From the NCBI GenBank assembly GCA_000934455.1, contig KN882740.1, positions 8,907 to 72,906 of the forward strand: a DNA stretch of 64,000 nucleotides, in the 5' to 3' direction. The first letter of the stretch is position 1; each line of letters starts with the position of its first letter. The notes beneath the pieces were generated by a model. The model saw only the letters and a program-made list of their open reading frames with translations, was not told where the DNA came from and did no database searches. Position numbers and translations under genes: made by a program. Positions 63,723 to 64,000 of this stretch are shown one piece after another. The DNA comes from Apostichopus parvimensis (Eukaryota; Echinodermata; Holothuroidea; Aspidochirotida; Stichopodidae).

Positions 63723-64000
63723 ATTGTAGGTTTTGTTATCCGGGTCATTTCAAAGATAGAGGTGGTATAGAAATGCAACCTACACTGGTGGCAGTGTTTT
63801 TGAATAGCCTAGAGCAGATCAAGATGAAGCGTGTTCCTAACGTCATCCTTAGTTAGTAACATGTAAATGCAAAGGTGTATTTTGCACTTGATGCGACACA
63901 CATGTGATGTACAAACCCTTCGTACTTTTTCACTGGTATTTGGAGTTATTATCTTTGCGAAAATGTTTGCAGTTTCTTCAAGACCTCCAGTTTATTCAAA
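63723..64000. other. noncoding end of window
   Basis: Nothing recognised in the last 278 bases. Confidence 0.6.

Noticed and set aside
46776-64000. Second zinc-finger exon (GFFRR or GFFKR start) of the receptor
   Set aside because: Scanned acceptor-like sites (for example 48276, 53611, 62512); none is followed by a matching translation.
1-64000. Endogenous virus, LTR element, Polinton or LINE coding remains
   Set aside because: No reverse transcriptase, integrase, capsid or envelope motif and no long terminal repeat pair was seen in any frame.

Overview
This window looks like animal nuclear DNA: AT-rich, almost free of coding sequence, full of microsatellites, minisatellites, tRNA-derived SINEs and short terminal-inverted-repeat transposons, with two runs of N from scaffolding. 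No bacterial, organellar or viral gene organisation is visible, and I see no recognisable LTR retroelement, endogenous virus or LINE reverse transcriptase. A marine invertebrate deuterostome such as an echinoderm (perhaps a sea cucumber) fits the SINE type and repeat mix, but that is inference; no marker gene settles it.

The only protein-coding sequence I can support is one 83-bp exon on the + strand at 46693-46775. It encodes the first zinc finger of a nuclear-receptor DNA-binding domain and ends exactly at the classical CEGCK|GFF splice site. By residue pattern it is closest to the ROR/HR3 (NR1F) group, with NR6A (GCNF) and RXR as weaker alternatives. No partner exon was found, so most of the window is probably intron or upstream flank of one large nuclear-receptor gene.

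Layout: 0-1.4 kb is a 24-bp minisatellite. 2.6-3.9 kb is a 1.2-kb TTAA-flanked inverted-repeat element with an internal tandem duplication. 5.5-5.9 kb is a minus-strand SINE with a TA-rich tail. 14.2-14.5 kb is a divergent SINE of the same type, and 15.8-16.5 kb is a five-copy 133-bp tandem array. 20.2-20.8 kb is a second TTAA element. 23.1-23.9 kb holds a dispersed repeat and a different SINE family. 25.9-26.2 and 37.0-37.3 kb are two inverted copies of one 365-370 bp MITE, and 40.8-41.5 kb is another TTAA element. 38.6-38.8 and 45.2-45.4 kb hold two further SINE copies. 42.7-43.1, 50.7-51.4, 57.6 and 61.0-61.2 kb are minisatellites. The exon is at 46.7 kb. The rest is unremarkable noncoding sequence.

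The most interesting structure is the set of TTAA-bounded elements. Four copies from three sequence groups have outer ends of the form TTAAAGG, the pattern known for T2/Kolobok-type MITEs, and a fifth copy is related in design. One carries a duplicated internal module crossed by the longest non-minisatellite open frame in the window.
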